From assembly GCF_018408575.1 (NCBI RefSeq), contig NZ_AP023418.1:2074415-2138414 (forward strand): a DNA stretch of 64,000 nt, written 5' to 3'. The DNA comes from Vescimonas coprocola. GTDB lineage: Bacteria; Bacillota; Clostridia; Oscillospirales; Oscillospiraceae. The position numbers and the translations under genes are program-made. Positions 44,672 through 53,241 of the stretch are shown here, in pieces. The stretch's first letter is position 1; every line of letters starts with the position of its first letter. Below the pieces are notes generated by a model. The model was given only the letters and a program-made list of their open reading frames with translations. It made no database searches and had not been told where the DNA came from.

Positions 44672-45416
44672 ATTCCGGTATAGGCAAGCCGTGGAGCATC
44701 ACCCGGCCGAAGCAGGTGAGGCTGCGGCCGCTGCTGGAGGGCAGGATCACGTCCGCATCCGCCCGGCGGCGGTTGAGGCTGAACAGATACACCACCCCCA
44801 GCAGGTCCCGGTAGTACTGCTTACAGAGCATATCGCCGTCCACGCAGAAGATGCCCACGTCTCCCGCCCGCAGGGGGTCATGGTTCACGTACACCACCGA
44901 GCCGTCGTGGATATAGGGCTCCATGGAGTCGCCCTGGATCCGCACCGCCAACTCCGCCCCTGTGGGGACCTCACCGGTGACGGGCAAGGGCTCATAATCC
45001 TCCCCGAATACCGGGGCGGCATAGCCCGCTGCAGCCGGGGAGCAATACAGCGGGATGACACGGGGCGCAGGCTCCGGGGCGGCGGCCTGCAGCTCCTGCT
45101 GCATGGTCCCCAGCGCATCCGCCACGGTGTGGAGGGTCTGGCGCCCGGAGAGGCCCAGCCGACGGTACTTTTCCAGCAGGCTCCGCTCCTCGTCGCTGAC
45201 CCCCTCTCCCCCGCCCCGGTAGGCATCCCGATACAGATAGTTGGGCTCCACATGAAGGGCATCGAACAGCCGCAGCAGCACCTCCTCCTTGGGAGCGCTG
45301 ACGCCGGTCTCATAATTGCCCACCGCCGACCGGGATACCCCCAGCCGGTCCGCCAGCTCCGAGCGGGACAGGCCCAGCTCTTCCCGGCGCTTCTTCAGCT
45401 GATCGCCAAAGCTCAT
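44670..45416 (-). CDS. LexA/CI-like repressor with XRE and S24 peptidase domains
   Basis: A 248-residue self-cleaving repressor. The XRE helix-turn-helix is at about 5-60 (RREELGLSRSELADRLGVSR, SAVGNYETGVSAPK). The S24 domain has the likely Ala-Gly cleavage site (SPAAAGYAAP), catalytic Ser in IQGDSMEPYI and Lys in MLCKQYY. ATG 45416 has AAGGAGGG 9 bases upstream. DNA damage (RecA) would trigger self-cleavage. Clear operators with ACAAG-N3-CTTGT symmetry lie upstream. It looks like a phage or ICE type regulator, though no element remains around it. Confidence 0.9.
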   Translation of the reverse strand: MSFGDQLKKRREELGLSRSELADRLGVSRSAVGNYETGVSAPKEEVLLRLFDALHVEPNYLYRDAYRGGGEGVSDEERSLLEKYRRLGLSGRQTLHTVADALGTMQQELQAAAPEPAPRVIPLYCSPAAAGYAAPVFGEDYEPLPVTGEVPTGAELAVRIQGDSMEPYIHDGSVVYVNHDPLRAGDVGIFCVDGDMLCKQYYRDLLGVVYLFSLNRRRADADVILPSSSGRSLTCFGRVMLHGLPIPE

Positions 45417-45456
45417 GGTCACGCCCTCCTTCGACTTCCTTCGACGGTTTCACTGT

Positions 45457-45485
45457 GATGCTACCATATTTCTTGTTTTCTGTCA
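45457..45485 (-). promoter_or_regulatory. Promoter of the LexA-like gene
   Basis: Leftward TTGACA (45480-45485), 17-base spacer containing ACAAGAAAT, then TAGCAT (45457-45462). Confidence 0.7.
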
Positions 45486-45492
45486 AGGCATT

Positions 45493-45511
45493 TTAACAAG
45501 AAACTTGTTAA
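45493..45511. promoter_or_regulatory. Operator 1 of the LexA-like repressor
   Basis: TTAACAAG-AAA-CTTGTTAA is a perfect inverted repeat just upstream of the leftward promoter. Confidence 0.75.
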
Positions 45512-45518
45512 TTCCCTC

Positions 45519-45547
45519 TTGACATAACAAGATTCTTGTGATAGTCT
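45519..45547 (+). promoter_or_regulatory. Divergent promoter overlapping operator 2
   Basis: TTGACA (45519-45524), 17-base spacer, TAGTCT (45542-45547). Operator 2, ACAAG-ATT-CTTGT (45527-45539), fills the spacer. No gene starts soon after it on this strand. Confidence 0.55.
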
Positions 45548-45670
45548 TAATTCACTCACAAGAATACTGGCATCACAAGGGTATCATATCCAAAGCTACT
45601 GGTATTTAGAACCGCTGGGCCGGAGGATCGTTCCTGCGCCCCGTCAGGAGACGGCATCGGCTCTCGGACA

Positions 45671-45709
45671 AAAAGAAAACCGACGAGTCTCGTAAAAGAC
45701 TCGTCGGTT
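45671..45709 (-). terminator. Terminator of the tRNA-Thr/tRNA-Tyr transcript
   Basis: Leftward, AAACCGACGAGTC/GACTCGTCGGTTT stem followed by TTCTTTTTG. Confidence 0.88.
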
Positions 45710-45794
45710 TGGTGGGGGATGGTGGATTCGAACCACCGAAGGCGTTGCCAGCAGATTTACAGTCTGTCCCCTTTGGCCACTCGGGAAATCCCCC
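45710..45794 (-). tRNA. tRNA-Tyr (anticodon GTA)
   Basis: Acceptor GGGGGAT/ATCCCCC, long variable arm typical of tRNA-Tyr, anticodon loop CTGTAAA flanked by CAGA/TCTG, T arm GGTGGTTCGAATCCACC, CCA encoded at 45710-45712. Confidence 0.93.
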
Positions 45795-45803
45795 ATATCA
45801 AAT

Positions 45804-45879
45804 TGGAGCTGGTGGACGGATTCGAACCCCCGACCTGCTGATTACAAATCAGCTGCTCTACCAGCTGAGCTACACCAGC
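45804..45879 (-). tRNA. tRNA-Thr (anticodon TGT)
   Basis: Acceptor GCTGGTG/CACCAGC, anticodon stem GCTGA/TCAGC around TTTGTAA, T arm GGGGGTTCGAATCCGTC, CCA at 45804-45806. It is 9 bases upstream of tRNA-Tyr in the same transcript. Confidence 0.93.
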
Positions 45880-46001
45880 ATTTGACCAGCGAATCTATAC
45901 TACCAGATGAAGGCCCGTTTGTCAACAGTATTTTTGCGTTCCCGGCGAATTTTTTCGCCGTACATAGGAGGAACATGGGGAGATCGGAAGGAGGAAGTTC
46001 T

Positions 46002-46235
46002 ATGACCTTGCAGGAAATGTCCCACGACTATGCCGCCAGCGCCGACGCTATCGGCGAGCGCATCCGGCAGCTGCATCAGCGGGCCCTGACGGCCCAGGAC
46101 CCGGAGGAGGTGCTGTGTCTGCAGCGGCGCATCCGGGAGCTGATGCCCCTGCGGCGGCAGGCCCGTGAGCTGGCGTATCACACCGCCCACTACTATGACA
46201 GGGGGTGCCACCGCTATGCGGCATACCGTATCTGA
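46002..46235 (+). CDS. Small helical protein paired with a sigma-like gene
   Basis: A 77-residue protein from ATG 46002 (GGAAGGAGG 7 bases upstream); the frame upstream is open but untranslated in style. It is almost all helical and charged (ADAIGERIRQLHQRALTAQD, LQRRIRELMPLRRQARELAY), with a coiled-coil look. Small proteins of this kind precede sigma-like genes in Firmicute prophages. Function unknown. It overlaps the next gene by 20 bases. Confidence 0.7.
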   Translation: MTLQEMSHDYAASADAIGERIRQLHQRALTAQDPEEVLCLQRRIRELMPLRRQARELAYHTAHYYDRGCHRYAAYRI

Positions 46236-46521
46236 CGGCTCCGGCCGCTATGACCCGCTGGATATCGCCAGCCTGCAGCTGTGGCAGCAGGGACAGCAGG
46301 AGGACAACCGCCAGCAGATCCGGCGTCTGCTGGTGAATCTGCCCTTGGCGGTGGAGGAGGAGCTGACGCCCCGGCAGCGGCAGCTGCTGAGGATGCACTT
46401 CACCCAGGGCAAGCGGGTCACGGACATCGCACAGGAGCTGGGGATCAGCAAGTCCACGGTATCCCGGACGCTGGCACGGTGTACCCAGCGGCTGTACCGC
46501 ACGCTGCGGTATAGTCTGTAA
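46216..46521 (+). CDS. Sigma region 4-like HTH protein (phage-type)
   Basis: A 101-residue protein with a C-terminal helix-turn-helix (LTPRQRQLLRMHFTQGKRVT, DIAQELGISKSTVSRTLARC) like sigma region 4 or phage late regulators. ATG 46216 is preceded by GGGGGTG and overlaps the previous gene, indicating coupling; an in-frame start at 46165 is less likely. With the LexA-like repressor nearby it suggests a remnant of a mobile element's control region or a domesticated pair. Confidence 0.72.
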   Translation: MRHTVSDGSGRYDPLDIASLQLWQQGQQEDNRQQIRRLLVNLPLAVEEELTPRQRQLLRMHFTQGKRVTDIAQELGISKSTVSRTLARCTQRLYRTLRYSL

Positions 46522-46547
46522 CAGGAAGCCCTTCGGGGCGGCACAAA

Positions 46548-46584
46548 GGAACAGGGCCTGCCGCATAGCGGCAGGCCCTGTTCC
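46548..46584. terminator. Perfect 16-base hairpin between converging genes
   Basis: GGAACAGGGCCTGCCG and CGGCAGGCCCTGTTCC flank a 5-base loop; it separates the sigma-like gene from the dehydrogenase gene. T-runs are absent. Confidence 0.75.
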
Positions 46585-46606
46585 TATATACTTCTATATC
46601 CCGTTA

Positions 46607-47578
46607 TCAATAGCCCTTGCGGCGGTCCACCAGCCGCTTCAGGGGCCGGCCGGCGATGTAGTTCTCGAAATCCTCGCAGAAGAGGGCCACCGCTGTATCC
46701 CGTGTGATGCCCAGCGACATGAAGCCGGAGAGATGAGGCGTCAACAGGAGGTTTTTGGTGTTCCACAGGGGATGCTCCGGGGGCAGAGGCTCCGGGCGCA
46801 CCACATCCAGCGCCGCACCGGCCAGCCGTCCGGCGTTCAGGGCCTCCATCAGGGCGTCCTGATCGATGGCGGTGCCACGGCCCACGTTCACCACCACCGC
46901 CTCCTTGGGCAGCAGGGCAATGCGGCTGCGGGAGAGGATGCCCTCCGTCTCCGCCGTGCCGGGCAGGGCCATGGCCAGAATTTCCGTCTCCGGCAGCACC
47001 TGATCCAGCTGCGCCGTGGTGTACATGGCGTCGTAGGCATCGTCCACACGGCGGCCGCTGCGGGAGACACCCACCACGGTCTTGGCTCCCATGGCCTTCA
47101 CCCGGCGGGCAAAGGAGGTGCCGATATCGCCGGTGCCCAGCACCGTGACGCGGCTGCCGCAGACGGAGCGCATGGGGGGCTTCTCGTTGCTCCAATCGTG
47201 GCGGCGCATCCACTCCTGCACGGTGGGCATCTGCCGCAGCAGCATCAGCGTCACCATGACCATGTGCTCGCTGATGGTCACGCCGTAGGCCCCGGAGGAG
47301 TTAGAGAGCATCACCTCCGGGCTGTGATACAGGGCGTCGTCCTTCCACTGATCCATACCGGCATAGGAGCAGCAGAACCACCGCAGGGCCGTGGCGGCCT
47401 TCAGCTCCTTGGGGGGGACGGTGCCGTAGATCACCTCATACTCCCCTGCCCGATCCTGAGGCAGGTGGCCCTCGGTGAAATAATCCACGGTGAAACCGGC
47501 GTCCCCGGCCATCTTTTCGATATGGGTACGGTGGCTGTCGTCCAGATAATCCGCCACCACTGCAAGCTTTCTCATCAT
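46607..47578 (-). CDS. D-isomer-specific 2-hydroxyacid dehydrogenase
   Basis: A 323-residue NAD(P)-dependent enzyme interconverting 2-oxo and D-2-hydroxy acids. The Rossmann motif VLGTGDIG (in RVTVLGTGDIGTSFARRV), the substrate Arg (NVGRGTAI), Glu (VRPEPLPPEHPLW) and catalytic His (TPHLSG) are all present. Substrate is not clear. Its ATG overlaps the stop of the FAD protein gene by 4 bases, so the two redox enzymes are made together. Confidence 0.9.
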   Translation of the reverse strand: MMRKLAVVADYLDDSHRTHIEKMAGDAGFTVDYFTEGHLPQDRAGEYEVIYGTVPPKELKAATALRWFCCSYAGMDQWKDDALYHSPEVMLSNSSGAYGVTISEHMVMVTLMLLRQMPTVQEWMRRHDWSNEKPPMRSVCGSRVTVLGTGDIGTSFARRVKAMGAKTVVGVSRSGRRVDDAYDAMYTTAQLDQVLPETEILAMALPGTAETEGILSRSRIALLPKEAVVVNVGRGTAIDQDALMEALNAGRLAGAALDVVRPEPLPPEHPLWNTKNLLLTPHLSGFMSLGITRDTAVALFCEDFENYIAGRPLKRLVDRRKGY

Positions 47579-49161
47579 GAATATACCTCCCAGATTTTTT
47601 CTGCGCAGCGCATACCGTCCGCTGCGGCGGACAGGATGCCGCCGGCATAGCCCGCCCCTTCGCCGCAGGGATACAGTCCCCGCAGCGCACTTTGTCCGCT
47701 CTCATCCCGCAGGATGCGTACCGGTGAGGAGGAGCGGGTCTCCACCGCCGTCAAAAGGGCATCCGGCTGGGCGTAGCCCCGGAGCTTCCGCTCCAGCAGG
47801 GGCAGCGCCTCCTCCATAGCCCCCGTGAGAAACGGCGGCAGGCAGTCATGGAGGTCACACCACGTGACGCCGGGACGATAGCTGGGCAGCACCGCTCCCG
47901 GCCCCGTGGAGGGACGGTGGGCCAGAAAGTCCTCCACCCGTTGGCAGGGGGCCAGAAATCCGCCGCCTCCCAGTCGGAAGGCCGCCGCCTCCAACTGCCG
48001 CTGCCACGCCACCCCCGCCAGAGGGTGATCCGTGCCGAAATCCTCCGGTGTGACGCCCACCAGCATCCCGCCGTTGATGTTCTCGCCGCTGCGGGCGTAG
48101 TGGCTCATGCCGTTGGTCACCACACGCCCCGGCTCCGAGGCCGCCGCCACCACCTGTCCGCCGGGGCAGACGCAGAAGGAGAACACGCCCCGGCCCGCCG
48201 CTGTATGGCACGACAATTTATAGGTGGAGGCCGGCAGGCACGGATGACCCGCATACTGCCGGTACTGGGCGGCGTCCATGTCCCGCTGGCGGTGCTCGAT
48301 GCGGACCCCCACGGCAAAGGGCTTGGCCTCCATGGGGATCCCGGCGTCGTACAGCATCTGGAATGTATCCCGTGCGCTATGGCCCGGCGCCAGCACCACC
48401 GCCCGCACCGGCAGACGGTACGTCCCCTCCCCTGTCCGGACGTGCAGCCCCGTCAGGACGCCATCCCGGCTCTCCAGTCCCTCCAGCCGGTGGCCGAAGC
48501 GCACCTGCGCCCCCAGCGACAGCAACTCCTGCCGCAGGTTTTGCAGAGCGATGTGCAGCATATCCGTCCCCACATGGGGCTTGGCATCCGTCAGAATACT
48601 CTCCGGCGCACCGCATCGCACCAGTTCCTCTAAGATCCACCGGTGGCGCAGATCCTTAGTGCCGGTGTTCAGCTTCCCGTCGGAGAAGGCCCCGGCTCCC
48701 CCCTCTCCGAATTGTACGTTGGACTCCGGGTCCAGCACGCCGGTGCGCCAGAAGGTCTCCACGTCCCGCTGGCGGGTAACGGTATCCTGTCCCCGTTCCA
48801 GCAGAATGGGGCGCAGGCCGCATCGGGCCAGCACCAGCGCCGCAAACAGGCCGCCCGGCCCGGCGCCCACCACCACCGGCGGCACCTCCGGCGGAGACAA
48901 TATCTCCGGCAAAGCGTACCGCTCCGGGGCGTACCGGCTGACCCGCCGGTCCCGGCAGCGGCGCAGCACCTGCTTCTCCTGCCGCACCTCCGCCGCCACG
49001 GTGTACACCAGATGCAGCTCCTCCCGTGCATCGATGGAACGGCGCAGCACCTGCACCGACAGCACATCCTCCTCCGGGATGCGCAGCAGCCGGGCTGCCT
49101 TCCGGTGCAGGGCCGCCTCCTTCTCCTCCGGGGTCAGCTTCAAGCCCTCCAGCTTCAGCAC
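47575..49161 (-). CDS. FAD-dependent oxidoreductase, COG2509 type
   Basis: A 528-residue flavoprotein. An N-terminal region of about 85 residues precedes the FAD-binding GxGxxG motif (VVVGAGPGGLFAALVLARCG, about 97-116). Later motifs (GVRIEHRQRDMDAAQYRQYA, CPGGQVVAAASEPGRVVTNG and GEGAGYAGGILSAAADGMRC) are typical of the uncharacterised FAD-utilising dehydrogenase family widespread in Firmicutes. Substrate unknown. It is followed by the coupled 2-hydroxyacid dehydrogenase and is divergent from htrA. Confidence 0.88.
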   Translation of the reverse strand: MLKLEGLKLTPEEKEAALHRKAARLLRIPEEDVLSVQVLRRSIDAREELHLVYTVAAEVRQEKQVLRRCRDRRVSRYAPERYALPEILSPPEVPPVVVGAGPGGLFAALVLARCGLRPILLERGQDTVTRQRDVETFWRTGVLDPESNVQFGEGGAGAFSDGKLNTGTKDLRHRWILEELVRCGAPESILTDAKPHVGTDMLHIALQNLRQELLSLGAQVRFGHRLEGLESRDGVLTGLHVRTGEGTYRLPVRAVVLAPGHSARDTFQMLYDAGIPMEAKPFAVGVRIEHRQRDMDAAQYRQYAGHPCLPASTYKLSCHTAAGRGVFSFCVCPGGQVVAAASEPGRVVTNGMSHYARSGENINGGMLVGVTPEDFGTDHPLAGVAWQRQLEAAAFRLGGGGFLAPCQRVEDFLAHRPSTGPGAVLPSYRPGVTWCDLHDCLPPFLTGAMEEALPLLERKLRGYAQPDALLTAVETRSSSPVRILRDESGQSALRGLYPCGEGAGYAGGILSAAADGMRCAEKIWEVYS

Positions 49162-49318
49162 GGCGGCACCTCCTTTACAAAATGTTCAAAGAAAAATCCG
49201 TTTCTTAAAGCTTACATTAAGCTTTCCGGGTATGATAATAGACAAAGAAACGGAACGGCGCTAAACATCATAGCACAGTTCCCCGCCGTGGGCAATATCC
49301 CAAAAGGAGGTTTTTCAT

Positions 49319-50701
49319 ATGTCCAACGAGTTTCATGACGAGAACAACCTGTATCACTTCAGCTATCGTGATCCCAACGCAGAATCTCATACAGAGTCTG
49401 CGGCCGGGTCCACCGTGGAGCCCGCCGCCGAGCCGGTGGTGACAGACACCCCGGTGCAGCCCAAGAAGCACCACGGCGGTGTAGGTCGTGTGGTGGCCCT
49501 GATCCTCAGCTGTGCCGTTATCAGCGCAGCCTGCGGCTTCGGCGGCGCCATTCTGGCCCAGAACAGCAGCCGCACCGGCAAGACCACTGTGCAGCAGAGC
49601 AACCGTACCGCCGCTACCGTCAGCGTGAAAAAGGTAGACGGGCAAACCCTGATGACTCCCTCCGAGGTGTACGCCTCCACGGTCAACAGTGTGGTGTCCA
49701 TCAATTGCTCCGCCGTCTCCACCAACATCTTCGGCCAGCAGACCGAGTCCGCTTCCTCCGGCAGCGGCTTCATCTACACCGCCGACGGCTATATCGTCAC
49801 CAATCAGCACGTGGTAGCCAACGCCAGCTCCATCAACGTCACCCTCTATAACGGCGACACCTATCCTGCCACGCTGGTGGGCAGCGACAGCGACTACGAT
49901 GTGGCTGTGCTGAAAATCGATGCCAAGGATCTGCCGGCTGTAACGCTGGGCAGCTCCACCGATGTCAACGTGGGTGACACGGTGCTGGCCATCGGCAACC
50001 CTCTGGGTGAGCTGACCTTCTCCATGAGTCAGGGCATCGTATCCTGCGTGAACCGTGCCATCAACGTGGAGGGTACCCCCTTCAACATGATCCAGGTGGA
50101 CGCCTCCATTAACCCCGGCAACTCCGGCGGCCCCCTGATGAACCTGTACGGCGAGGTGGTGGGCATCGTGTCCGCCAAGTACTCCAGCTACGCCGATACC
50201 ACGGTGGAGGGGTTGGGCTTCGCCATTCCCATCAACGATGTGCAGTCCATCATCAAGGACATCATAGAGAACGGCTCCGTCGGCAATAAGGCCTACATGG
50301 CCATCACCGCCGGCACCATGACCCAGCAGATGGCGGCACAGTATAAGATCAACGCCACCGAGGGCGTGTTCGTCTACTCCGTGGAGGACGGCGGCGCCGG
50401 GGATAAGGCAGGGCTGAAGCTGGGCGACGTCATCACCAAGCTCAACGACACTCAGATCACCTCCATGGAGGATCTGTCCGCCGCCAAGAAGGGCTTCAAG
50501 GCCGGGGATACCGTGACCCTCACCGTTCTGCGTGACGGCAAGGAGATCACCACCCAGTTGACCTTCGACGCACAGCCCCAAACCACCGACGACACCACGG
50601 ACAGCAGCCAGAGCGGCGACAACAGCTACAATAACGGCAATAACGGCTACAGCGGAAATGGGTACAGCGACCTGTACGACTACTTCTTCGGCCGTCATTG
50701 A
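49319..50701 (+). CDS. htrA: HtrA/DegP-type membrane-anchored serine protease
   Basis: A 460-residue protease of extracellular protein quality control. An acidic cytoplasmic N-terminus (1-50), one membrane helix (57-80), the trypsin-like domain with H164 (TNQHVV), D194 (SDYDVAVLK) and S269 (NPGNSGGPL), and one PDZ domain (about 340-430) appear in order; the C-terminal tail is Asn/Gly/Tyr-rich. GGAGG precedes the ATG, and a TATGAT -10-like element lies at 49231. Two-component control is common for htrA, but no such genes are adjacent. Confidence 0.95.
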   Translation: MSNEFHDENNLYHFSYRDPNAESHTESAAGSTVEPAAEPVVTDTPVQPKKHHGGVGRVVALILSCAVISAACGFGGAILAQNSSRTGKTTVQQSNRTAATVSVKKVDGQTLMTPSEVYASTVNSVVSINCSAVSTNIFGQQTESASSGSGFIYTADGYIVTNQHVVANASSINVTLYNGDTYPATLVGSDSDYDVAVLKIDAKDLPAVTLGSSTDVNVGDTVLAIGNPLGELTFSMSQGIVSCVNRAINVEGTPFNMIQVDASINPGNSGGPLMNLYGEVVGIVSAKYSSYADTTVEGLGFAIPINDVQSIIKDIIENGSVGNKAYMAITAGTMTQQMAAQYKINATEGVFVYSVEDGGAGDKAGLKLGDVITKLNDTQITSMEDLSAAKKGFKAGDTVTLTVLRDGKEITTQLTFDAQPQTTDDTTDSSQSGDNSYNNGNNGYSGNGYSDLYDYFFGRH

Positions 50702-50747
50702 TCGATGAAATAACGAAGCTTTCTTCGAGTCTCTCTCTTTCTCATAT

Positions 50748-50787
50748 GCAGCGGGGGCGTGTACCGTTTGGTACACGCCCCCGCTGC
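50748..50787. terminator. Hairpin between htrA and the Sel1 gene
   Basis: An 18-base perfect stem (50748-50765 with 50770-50787) with loop GTTT. It ends the converging genes; T-runs are weak. Confidence 0.8.
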
Positions 50788-50793
50788 GCCGTT

Positions 50794-53067
50794 TTATGTA
50801 CGAGGCTTCCGCAGGCCATTCAGCAGCAGGGCTGCCGCACCGACGCCGGCGCAGCCGGTGAGCCACACGCTGGCGCCGTCCACTGCCTCCGCCGGGTCCA
50901 GCAGCACCACGACCCCCACCACAAAGAGGAAGGCCAGCACGGCCCCTAAAACCGTCAGGGCGATCCGCCCGATCCTACTCAGCGGCGGTGCAAGACGGCG
51001 ACCGTAGTGCAGGCAGCACCCTCCGGCCACCGCCGGAAGGGCCGCCGCCGCCAGCCAGATGATCCGGTCACCGGCGCTGCCCTCCCAGAGCCCGGCTCCC
51101 ATGAGTATGGCGTAGGTCACCAGCGCCCAGCCGGCGATCCGTTGGGTTCTGCCGGTCTTTTCCAGCCGCCGGACCGCCTGACGGGCCTCCGGGACCTCCT
51201 GTGCCGCCTGACGGTACAGCTCCAGTGCCTTTCTCCGATCCCGTGGAACGCCCTGTCCCGCCTCATACAGGCAGCCCAGATCGTACTGTCCCAGCGGCAG
51301 GCCCCGGCGGGCCGCCTCCTCGTACCAGTGAGCCGCTTGGGCGGCATCCGCCGGGCAGCCGCCGCCCTTTTGGTAGCAGTATCCCAGCGCCACCGCCGCC
51401 GGGCCGTCTCCGCCCTCGGCGCTGCGCCGGAAGCAGTCGAAGGCCTTGGCCTCGTCCTTCTGACAGCCCTTCCCCTTCTGATAGCACCGGCCCGCCTGCC
51501 GCAGAGCGCCCATGTGCCCGGCCTGTGCCGCCTGCTGGTACAGCTCCAGCGCACGGGCCGGATCCTGCCCGATGGCGTCGCCGGAGAGCAGCATATTCCC
51601 CAGGGCATAGGCCGCCCTCACATGGCCCCGGCGGGCCGCCCGGTCATAGAGATCCGCCGCCAGATAGGGGTTGCGCTCCAGCCCGACGCCGTGCTCATAG
51701 CACCGGGCCAGCGCCGCCATGCCATTGGGATAGTTCTGTCCCGCCGCACGGCGGTACTCCTGCGCCGCCTGCTTTTCATCCCGGTCGATGCCCCGGCCGT
51801 CCTCCAAGTGCAGCCCCAGCAGGAACTGTCCACGGGCAAAGCCCTGTCCCGCCGAGGCCCGGAACAGGGCCGCCGCCTTGCGGTCGTCCTGCTCTACGCC
51901 GAGGCCCTCCCGGTACAGTACGCCCAGATTACACTGAGCCGCCGCCATACCGGACTGCGCCGCCTGACGGTACAGCTCCACTGCACGGTGGATATCCTTC
52001 TCCACGCCACGGCCCGCCTCATAGCACAGCCCCAGCTCGTTCATGGCCCGGATGTTCCCCGCCGAGGCGGCCTGCTGAAAGAGCTCCGCCGCCTGCTTCT
52101 CGTCGGTCGCTGTCCCGTGACCGTACAGATAGCACAGCCCCAGCTGCATCACGGCGTCGGGATAGCCCGTCTGCGCCGCCTGACGGAACCACTCCACCGC
52201 CTGAGGCGGCGACTGATCCACCCCCATGCCGTCGTCGTAGCAGTGACCCAGGAACAGCTGCGCTCTGGGCAGGCCCAGCTCCGCTGCCTGACGAAACAGC
52301 TCCGCCGCACGGCGATCGTCCTTCTCCACGCCCTTTCCGGCGTGGTGCAGCACGCCCAGAGCACACAGGCCCTCAGCGCTGCCGCCCTTCCCGGCCTCCT
52401 GATACAGAAGCGCCGCCTTTTTGGCATCCTGCTCCACGCCGTTGCCGAACTCATAGCACAGACCCAGCAGGAACTGCGCCCGTGGATGTTGCTGCTCCGC
52501 CGCTTGGGTAAAGAGCCGGGCCGCCTGCCCATAGTCCTTCTCCACTCCCACGCCGAAGTAGTACATGGCCCCCAGATTGCACTGTCCCTGAGCGTAGCCC
52601 TCCTCCGCCGCATGGCGGTAGCACTGGATGGCCCGGTCCAGATCTTTCTCCGTTCCCTGCCCGTTTTCGTAGCACACGCCCAGATCGCACACCGCCGGCA
52701 GATAGCCCAGCTTGGCACTCTCCCGAAACAGCTCAAAGGCCCGCACCGGGTCACGCTCCACGCCGGTGCCGTTGTCATGGCACACCGCCAGCCAGTAAAG
52801 AGCCGTGGGGTCGTCCGGTTCCGTGCGGCTGAACCATGCAAAGGCCTTGTCCGGATCCTTCTTCACGCCGCCGGTGCCGTAAAAATAATGCAGTCCCATC
52901 TGCACCGCTGCGGCGCAGTCACCATTCCGGGCCGCCTGGCGGCAGTTCTCCAGCCGCTCCTGCTGCTCCCGCCGGTGCTGATCCGCCAGCCGCAGCATCT
53001 CCGGGGAAAAGAACACCACATCTGCCTTTTCCGGCTGCCGGTTCTGCTCCATCCGTTCATCGCTCAT
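50794..53067 (-). CDS. Sel1-repeat protein with C-terminal membrane helices
   Basis: A 757-residue protein from ATG 53067 (AAGGAGG 9 bases upstream). After a short charged N-terminus it holds about sixteen Sel1-like (TPR-type) repeats of about 36 residues (for example AVQMGLHYFYGTGGVKKDPD, LYWLAVCHDNGTGVERDPVR), a scaffold for protein binding. The last 110 residues contain about four membrane helices (WALVTYAILMGAGLW, IGRIALTVLGAVLAFLFVVG), so the repeats face one side of the membrane. The number of repeats is unusually high for a bacterial housekeeping gene. Partner unknown. Confidence 0.88.
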   Translation of the reverse strand: MSDERMEQNRQPEKADVVFFSPEMLRLADQHRREQQERLENCRQAARNGDCAAAVQMGLHYFYGTGGVKKDPDKAFAWFSRTEPDDPTALYWLAVCHDNGTGVERDPVRAFELFRESAKLGYLPAVCDLGVCYENGQGTEKDLDRAIQCYRHAAEEGYAQGQCNLGAMYYFGVGVEKDYGQAARLFTQAAEQQHPRAQFLLGLCYEFGNGVEQDAKKAALLYQEAGKGGSAEGLCALGVLHHAGKGVEKDDRRAAELFRQAAELGLPRAQLFLGHCYDDGMGVDQSPPQAVEWFRQAAQTGYPDAVMQLGLCYLYGHGTATDEKQAAELFQQAASAGNIRAMNELGLCYEAGRGVEKDIHRAVELYRQAAQSGMAAAQCNLGVLYREGLGVEQDDRKAAALFRASAGQGFARGQFLLGLHLEDGRGIDRDEKQAAQEYRRAAGQNYPNGMAALARCYEHGVGLERNPYLAADLYDRAARRGHVRAAYALGNMLLSGDAIGQDPARALELYQQAAQAGHMGALRQAGRCYQKGKGCQKDEAKAFDCFRRSAEGGDGPAAVALGYCYQKGGGCPADAAQAAHWYEEAARRGLPLGQYDLGCLYEAGQGVPRDRRKALELYRQAAQEVPEARQAVRRLEKTGRTQRIAGWALVTYAILMGAGLWEGSAGDRIIWLAAAALPAVAGGCCLHYGRRLAPPLSRIGRIALTVLGAVLAFLFVVGVVVLLDPAEAVDGASVWLTGCAGVGAAALLLNGLRKPRT

Positions 53068-53144
53068 ATAGATACGCCTCCTTCCGAGGGATTTGTCATA
53101 ATAGATGATTGTACCACACTTTCCGCCGCCACGCAAATTCCCGC

Positions 53145-53174
53145 AGAAAGAAAAACGCCGGGCGGTGACCCGGC
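53145..53174 (-). terminator. Terminator after the P-type ATPase
   Basis: Leftward, GCCGGG-N6-CCCGGC followed by GTTTTTCTTTC. Confidence 0.75.
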
Positions 53175-53196
53175 ATTTTATAGGATTCTGACAGAG

Positions 53197-53224
53197 CGCC
53201 GGGGCGGCAAAAGCCGCCCCGGCG
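53197..53224 (-). terminator. Hairpin directly after the P-type ATPase
   Basis: CGCCGGGGCGGC and GCCGCCCCGGCG form a perfect 12-base stem with loop AAAA, 18 bases past the stop. It has no T-run; the hairpin at 53145 may be the real terminator. Confidence 0.6.
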
Positions 53225-53241
53225 GATGCGATTCGACAGGC

